From Candidatus Acetothermia bacterium (GTDB lineage Bacteria > Bipolaricaulota > Bipolaricaulia > Bipolaricaulales > Bipolaricaulaceae): a stretch of 9,619 nt of DNA. The translations under genes and the position numbers were made by a program. The notes under the pieces were generated by a model. The model did not search any database. It worked only from the letters and a program-made list of their open reading frames with translations, and was not told the origin of the DNA. Within the stretch, counting starts at the first letter, position 1; every line of letters starts with the position of its first letter. Shown one piece after another: positions 6,044-9,619 of the stretch. The stretch covers positions 1-9,619 of the forward strand of contig DSBZ01000165.1 of NCBI GenBank assembly GCA_011057175.1. The letters are read 5' to 3'.

Positions 6044-7145
6044 CCGGCAGGTTCGAGCTTGGGCCCTGATCCTCAGCGGGAGACGCCCGATCCACTTCCA
6101 CCTTGAACCGTCCCCGGCGCAGGCTGATGAGACCTCGGCGGAGGAGGAGCTGGGCCCCCAGCCCCACCAGGGCGAGATCCACGAAGCGGTACACAACGGT
6201 GAACGCCACCCCGCCGCTCGCGGGGATGCCGAGGAGGGTGAACACCATCACCCGCCCGCCGTCGGTGAGCCCAAACCCGCCGGGGGTGACCCAGAGGAGG
6301 GCGTCCACGAAGATGCTCAGCGTGAAATAGAGCGAGAGCTGGGGGAACGTGAACAGGGCCCGTTGAGTGAAGTGGAAGAAGATCTGCGGCCGGATGTAGT
6401 TGAGGAAGACCGTGAGGAGCTGAAGGGCGAATGCCAGCAGCGTGTAGCCGAGGTAGTGGGAGAAGGCACGGTAGATCTCCTCTTCCATCTCTGCGACGTG
6501 GGCCGTGGCGCGGAGGAGCCGCTTCCGCCCGGGGAGGAACCGCGCCGCCCAGGCGAGGAGACCGGAGAGCCAGCGGGCGTTGCGGGCGAAGGGGATGAGG
6601 AGGAGGACGAGAAGGAGGGTCAACACGCCGAGGGCGATCCCCACCGCCCCCTTGTCGGCAAGCGAAAGTTGGGGCGAGGTCACCGCGAACACGGCCCCGA
6701 TCGACGCGAACGCGAGGACGGAGAAACCGGAGAGGATCCGCTCTACGACCACAGTGGCCATCACCCGGGCCATCGGGATCCCCCGGTCGCGGGAGACCCA
6801 GTACGCCCGCACCGGCTCGCCCCCGAGGTACATCGAGGGGGTGAGGTAGCTCACCGCAAACCCTGCCAGGAGGGGGGAGACGGTGTGGTGGCATCGCACG
6901 GCGATCCCCGCCCCCCGGAGGAGCGCGTACCAGCTCAACGCCCGAGTGCCGATGGACGCGACCACGCTCAGGACGACGGCCGAAAACCCCACAATTCCCA
7001 TCCCCACGATCTCGGCGAACACCCGACCCGGCCCGCTCCAGTACACGAGGACCGCGAACAGGGCGATCCCCCCGACCATGAGCACCGCGAGGGCCGCCCA
7101 GCGGAGGAGCGCCCATGGGGAACCTTGCCGTGGGGAAGGGGTCAC
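6036..7145 (-). CDS. LPG_synthase_TM / flippase-like polytopic membrane protein
   Basis: The 369-aa product is strongly hydrophobic, with about eight predicted membrane segments (about 12-36, 48-68, 90-106, 126-156, 166-187, 233-249, 265-286 and 313-335). It ends in a basic, then acidic, cytoplasmic-looking tail. It fits the LPG_synthase_TM (UPF0104) family, known from the membrane part of lysylphosphatidylglycerol synthase MprF and from proteins proposed to flip lipids or lipid-linked sugars. The conserved marks are GGEPVRAYW (108-116), VVVERILSG (132-140) and [11 protein letters not shown] (287-297). No soluble transferase domain is attached, so lipid movement is more likely than aminoacylation, but the substrate is unknown. 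GTG 7145 overlaps the pncC stop (GTGA), so it is the last gene of the sirtuin-pncC operon. The gene ends in TAA against the convergent terminator. Confidence 0.83.
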   Translation of the reverse strand: MTPSPRQGSPWALLRWAALAVLMVGGIALFAVLVYWSGPGRVFAEIVGMGIVGFSAVVLSVVASIGTRALSWYALLRGAGIAVRCHHTVSPLLAGFAVSYLTPSMYLGGEPVRAYWVSRDRGIPMARVMATVVVERILSGFSVLAFASIGAVFAVTSPQLSLADKGAVGIALGVLTLLLVLLLIPFARNARWLSGLLAWAARFLPGRKRLLRATAHVAEMEEEIYRAFSHYLGYTLLAFALQLLTVFLNYIRPQIFFHFTQRALFTFPQLSLYFTLSIFVDALLWVTPGGFGLTDGGRVMVFTLLGIPASGGVAFTVVYRFVDLALVGLGAQLLLRRGLISLRRGRFKVEVDRASPAEDQGPSSNLPEK

Positions 7146-7612
7146 AGCTCCCTCAGCTTCCGGAGGAGGAGGGCCAGCGCGGCTTCGCTCGCTGTCCAGC
7201 GCACCTCATTGCGGGATCCGCGGAAGCGGTGCTCTTCCACTTCCACCCCGTCCGGGGAGGCGAGGGCGACGTAGACAAGTCCCACGGGCTTGACCGCCGT
7301 CCCCCCGCCCGGGCCGGCGATGCCCGTCGTGGCGAGGCCGAAGTCAGCCCCCAACAGGCCCCGTGCCCCTTGCGCCATCGCTTGGGCACACGGGGCCGAC
7401 ACCGCCCCGTGGTGGGTGAGGATCTCGCGGGGTACCCCGAGAAGGTTCTCCTTCACCTCGTTGCTGTAGGCGACGATCCCCCCGCGGAAGTACGCCGACG
7501 CCCCGGGCACATCGGTGATCCGTTGGGCGAGGAGCCCGCCCGTGCACGATTCGGCCACAGCAAGGGTCCTCCCGTGCTGTAGGAGCAGCCGACCGACCTC
7601 GCTTTCGTTCAT
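7142..7612 (-). CDS. pncC: Nicotinamide-nucleotide amidase (CinA C-terminal domain type)
   Basis: PncC deamidates nicotinamide mononucleotide to nicotinate mononucleotide and ammonia, returning it to NAD synthesis in the pyridine nucleotide cycle. The 156-aa product is a complete stand-alone domain, like E. coli PncC, without the N-terminal ADP-ribose pyrophosphatase domain of long CinA proteins. Family motifs are [13 protein letters not shown] (17-29) with the candidate nucleophile Ser22, [16 protein letters not shown] (45-60) with the candidate catalytic Tyr49 and Lys54, [11 protein letters not shown] (95-105) and [10 protein letters not shown] (108-117). The start is ATG 7612, with GGAG 9 nt upstream inside the end of the sirtuin gene. 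It sits 6 nt after the sirtuin stop and overlaps the next gene by 4 nt, so co-transcription with both is very likely. Confidence 0.93.
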   Translation of the reverse strand: MNESEVGRLLLQHGRTLAVAESCTGGLLAQRITDVPGASAYFRGGIVAYSNEVKENLLGVPREILTHHGAVSAPCAQAMAQGARGLLGADFGLATTGIAGPGGGTAVKPVGLVYVALASPDGVEVEEHRFRGSRNEVRWTASEAALALLLRKLREL

Positions 7613-7618
7613 AGACGT

Positions 7619-8365
7619 TCACTCCAACGCGATCTCCAGCGCGCGGACGGTCTCGACGAGGTCGCCCCGCAGGAGCACGTCGGCGCAGTCATCGTACGGG
7701 GTAGGGTCCCGGTTGGCGATGATCAACGTCGCCCCACGAGAGGACGCGCGCGGCACGAGCCCAGCCACCGGCCACACGGTGAGGGACGTCCCGAGCACGA
7801 ACAGGAGATCGGCCTCGGCCGTTGCCTCCCACGCCCGGCCGAAGTCCGGGTGTAGGTCCTCGCCGAACAGCACCACCTCCGGCTTGATGAGCCCCCCACA
7901 CGCGCAGTGCGCGACGCCTTCGACCTCGGTCTGGTGGATGATCTCCTCCATGGGGTAGGTGCCGTGGCAGAGGAGACACTTCCCTGATCGAAGGTGCCCG
8001 TGGACCTCGAACACCGTCTGGGAACCGGCCTTCCGGTGGAGGCCGTCCACGTTCTGGGTGATCACCCCCCGCAGCCGCCCTTCGCGTTCCAGCCGCGCGA
8101 GCAGGGCATGGACCGCGTTCGGCTGCGCCCGCTCCATGTGGCGAAAGCGCCACATCCAGAACGAGTAGAACGCCCGAGGATTGCGGCGGAAGCCAGCGAG
8201 GGAGGAGACCTCCTCCGGGTCGGCAAGGTCCCACAGCCCGCCCGGGGAGCGGAAATCGGGGATCCCGGAGTGGGTACTGACCCCGGCCCCGGTGAGGGCC
8301 CACGCGGCGCGGGCCTGGGCGAGGAGGCGCGCCGCCTGCTCGATCGCATGCGCTTGCACGACCAT
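7619..8365 (-). CDS. NAD-dependent protein deacylase of the sirtuin (Sir2/CobB) family
   Basis: Sirtuins remove acyl groups from protein lysines, consuming NAD+ and releasing nicotinamide and O-acyl-ADP-ribose. The product is 248 aa from ATG 8365, a normal bacterial length. It has the NAD-binding GAGVSTHSGIPDFRS (26-40), TQNVDGLH (103-110), the catalytic His122 in EVHGH, a four-Cys zinc site (Cys130, Cys133, Cys154, Cys156), the KPEVVLFGE strand (161-169), the ribose-binding GTSLTVWPVAG (192-202) and IIANRDPTP (215-223). ATG 8365 was preferred over the longer in-frame TTG 8401 because AGGAG precedes it and the extra residues (Arg-rich) are not family-like. Where the Sirt5/CobB class has the acyl-recognising Tyr-x-x-Arg, this protein appears to have Trp70-x-x-Arg73. 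That makes substrate class uncertain. It is the first gene of the leftward operon with pncC. Confidence 0.94.
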   Translation of the reverse strand: MVVQAHAIEQAARLLAQARAAWALTGAGVSTHSGIPDFRSPGGLWDLADPEEVSSLAGFRRNPRAFYSFWMWRFRHMERAQPNAVHALLARLEREGRLRGVITQNVDGLHRKAGSQTVFEVHGHLRSGKCLLCHGTYPMEEIIHQTEVEGVAHCACGGLIKPEVVLFGEDLHPDFGRAWEATAEADLLFVLGTSLTVWPVAGLVPRASSRGATLIIANRDPTPYDDCADVLLRGDLVETVRALEIALE

Positions 8366-8401
8366 CCCCGCGAGTCTCCTGCCCGAGCGGCGTTCGCGCA
8401 A

Positions 8402-8421
8402 CGGATCGGTTGCCCGATCCG
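8402..8421. repeat. Perfect 8-bp inverted repeat in the sirtuin/yebC divergent gap
   Basis: CGGATCGG (8402-8409) and CCGATCCG (8414-8421) are perfect complements around the 4-nt loop TTGC. The element overlaps the -35 hexamer of the yebC promoter and would form a stem-loop in the leader of any leftward transcript that starts beyond it. It could be an operator or an RNA hairpin. It is not followed by a T run, so a terminator role is unlikely. Confidence 0.5.
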
Positions 8422-8438
8422 CGTTTGGGCAGTATCAT
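8410..8438 (+). promoter_or_regulatory. Candidate sigma70-type promoter of yebC
   Basis: TTGCCC (8410-8415, 4/6) and TATCAT (8433-8438, 5/6) are separated by exactly 17 nt. The start of transcription would be near 8445, leaving a leader of about 18 nt that carries the ribosome site GAGGGGGG (8451-8458) before GTG 8463. No leftward promoter for the sirtuin operon is equally clear; GATACT on the minus strand is only a weak -10. Confidence 0.6.
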
Positions 8439-8462
8439 TCTCTTCTCTACGAGGGGGGAACG

Positions 8463-9218
8463 GTGGCCGGTCATTCCAAGTGGGCGAACATCAAGTATCG
8501 CAAGGGGGCTCAGGACAAGAAGAGGTCCAGCCTCTTCTCCCGCCTCACGCGGGAGATCATCACCTGCGCCCGGCAGGATCCCAACCCGGAGACGAACGTC
8601 ACGCTCGCGGCGGCGATCGAGCGGGCCAAGGCGGCGAACATGCCCAAGGACAACATCGAGCGAGCGATCAAGAAGGGAGCAGGGAACGTCGATGGCGCAC
8701 AGTATTCCGAGGTTACGTACGAGGGTTATGGCCCGGGTGGGGTGGCGATCTTCCTCCGTGCGCTCACCGATAACCGGAACCGCACCGCGGCCGCGGTGCG
8801 CCACATCTTCGAGGCCCACGGGGGGAGGCTCGGTGGCGAGGGGAGCGTGGCCTGGCAGTTCGAGCGCCGGGGCGTGGTCGAAGTGGGGGGGATCCCCCCC
8901 GAGATCGATCGGGAGGCCCTCGTCCTCGTGGCGGCGGAGGCGGGGGCCGATGACTTCGCCGACGAGGATGGAAGCCTCACGTTCTACACACCGTCGGGGT
9001 CCGTGGCCGCGGTGCGCGACGCCCTGAAGGAGCACGGGGTGGAGGTGGTCCGGGCGGAGATCGCATTCGTCCCCCGGTCCACGGTGCGCGTGGAGGGGAA
9101 AGACGCGGAGCGGCTTCTCAAGCTTGTGGATGCTCTTGACGAGGAAGAGGACGTCCAGGAGGTCGTGGCGAACTTCGACATCCCAGACGAAGTGCTCGCA
9201 CAGGTCGAAGGAGGGTAG
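8463..9218 (+). CDS. yebC: YebC/PmpR family protein (translation/regulatory factor)
   Basis: The 251-aa product is a full-length YebC-family protein. It opens with the hallmark MAGHSKWANIKYRKGAQD, followed by KRSSLFSRLTREI and NMPKDNIERAIKKG (59-72), then YEGYGPGGVA and LTDNRNRTA, and ends in the NFDIPDEVL segment. Relatives were first described as DNA-binding regulators. More recent work on bacterial YebC and mitochondrial TACO1 points to easing ribosome stalling at difficult stretches such as polyproline. The sequence alone does not choose between these roles. The start is GTG 8463, behind GAGGGGGG and exactly where the family begins; an open frame upstream is non-coding. It is divergent from the sirtuin operon and directly abuts the next gene. 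The usual ruvC neighbour is not in view. Confidence 0.96.
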   Translation: MAGHSKWANIKYRKGAQDKKRSSLFSRLTREIITCARQDPNPETNVTLAAAIERAKAANMPKDNIERAIKKGAGNVDGAQYSEVTYEGYGPGGVAIFLRALTDNRNRTAAAVRHIFEAHGGRLGGEGSVAWQFERRGVVEVGGIPPEIDREALVLVAAEAGADDFADEDGSLTFYTPSGSVAAVRDALKEHGVEVVRAEIAFVPRSTVRVEGKDAERLLKLVDALDEEEDVQEVVANFDIPDEVLAQVEGG

Positions 9219-9587
9219 GTGAGGATCGTTGTGGTGGTGCTGGCGGCGGTGGTCGGGCTCAGCGTGGCGGGATGGGCGCAACGGGAGCCCAATCCCATCC
9301 CTCTCATCCATGGGATCGCCTCGTTCGTGATCCCCGGCCTCGGGCAGTACCTGAACGCGGAGTACGACAAGGCCCTCGTCCACTTCACGGTGGACGTGGT
9401 GCTGCTCGTCGGAGGGGGGTATCTGGCCGCGTTCGTGCCCTACCCGGGGTTCTCCCTGTTTTTTGGGGTGGGCCTCGTCCACACCCTGTGGGGGCTCTAT
9501 TCCGGCTGGGACGCCTACCAAGTCGCCCTGCGCCGGCAAGGGCTGGCGCTTCACATCTCGCCGACGGGGTTCGCGGTTACGTTCTAG
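9219..9587 (+). CDS. Small secreted/membrane protein with IPGLGQ motif
   Basis: The 122-aa product starts with GTG 9219, placed directly after the yebC TAG stop with no base between, and uses the GGAGG at the end of yebC as its ribosome site. A signal peptide is clear (MRIVVVVLAAVVGLSVAGWA, cleavage likely before Gln21). The mature part has FVIPGLGQYLNAEYDKAL (36-53), then two hydrophobic segments at about 54-73 and 79-95, and a short polar C-terminus. The IPGLGQ-x-x-N-x-x-x-x-K-A signature is shared with TM2-like and DUF5683-like small membrane proteins of unknown function, and I place it there tentatively. Co-translation with yebC is likely. Its function cannot be read from the sequence. 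Confidence 0.85.
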   Translation: MRIVVVVLAAVVGLSVAGWAQREPNPIPLIHGIASFVIPGLGQYLNAEYDKALVHFTVDVVLLVGGGYLAAFVPYPGFSLFFGVGLVHTLWGLYSGWDAYQVALRRQGLALHISPTGFAVTF

Positions 9588-9619
9588 TGTGGCGTCCGAC
9601 AAATAGGATGCCTCAACAC
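9588..9619. other. Short unassigned tail
   Basis: The last 32 nt after the small membrane protein hold no hairpin, promoter pair or start codon with a ribosome site that I can support. Confidence 0.5.

Noticed and set aside
6363..7274. A 303-codon plus-strand frame opposite the flippase and pncC
   Set aside because: The product is dominated by Glu, Arg, Gly and Asp repeats from antisense reading. The opposite strand has coherent membrane helices and PncC motifs.
7689..9602. A 637-codon open frame on the minus strand across yebC and the sirtuin
   Set aside because: It runs antisense to yebC and out of frame in the sirtuin, both with strong family motifs. Its product is rich in Arg, His, Pro and Gly, as expected when high-G+C genes are read on the wrong strand.

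Overview
The window is G+C-rich bacterial DNA (about two-thirds G+C by eye), densely packed with genes and heavy in GTG starts: six of the eleven genes fixed here begin with GTG. PrmC, an FtsE/FtsX pair, PncC, YebC and a TolB-type lipoprotein make it bacterial. The sequence does not fix the phylum. It reads like an uncultivated, possibly thermophilic lineage, but that is only an impression. I see no mobile element, CRISPR array, tRNA or rRNA.

Left part (1-2907): a secreted beta-propeller lipoprotein gene runs leftward off the edge. Divergent to it is a tight rightward operon, prmC > ftsE-like > ftsX-like, with 10-nt and 4-nt overlaps. The ATPase of this FtsEX pair keeps its Walker A motif but has lost almost every other catalytic signature of ABC ATPases. 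That is the most unusual protein in the window. A perfect inverted repeat carrying two opposed -10-like hexamers sits between the divergent genes.

Middle (2908-6043): after about 220 nt without a gene comes a plausible sigma70-type promoter. It leads into a secreted protein of unknown family, a fully canonical LolD/MacB-type ATPase and a MacB/FtsX-type permease, together a three-gene ABC unit. A short uncertain ORF follows, possibly damaged by two compensating frameshifts, and then a candidate rho-independent terminator that abuts the convergent operon.

Right part, leftward (8365-6036): a sirtuin deacylase, PncC (NMN deamidase) and a polytopic LPG_synthase_TM-type membrane protein form an operon with 6-nt and -4-nt junctions. 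Sirtuins consume NAD+ and release nicotinamide, and PncC acts in the pyridine nucleotide cycle, so the first two genes pair NAD consumption with NAD salvage.

Right part, rightward (8463-9587): yebC, with a well-spaced promoter overlapping a perfect stem-loop, followed with no gap by a small membrane protein with a signal peptide and an IPGLGQ motif. The last 32 nt show nothing assignable.
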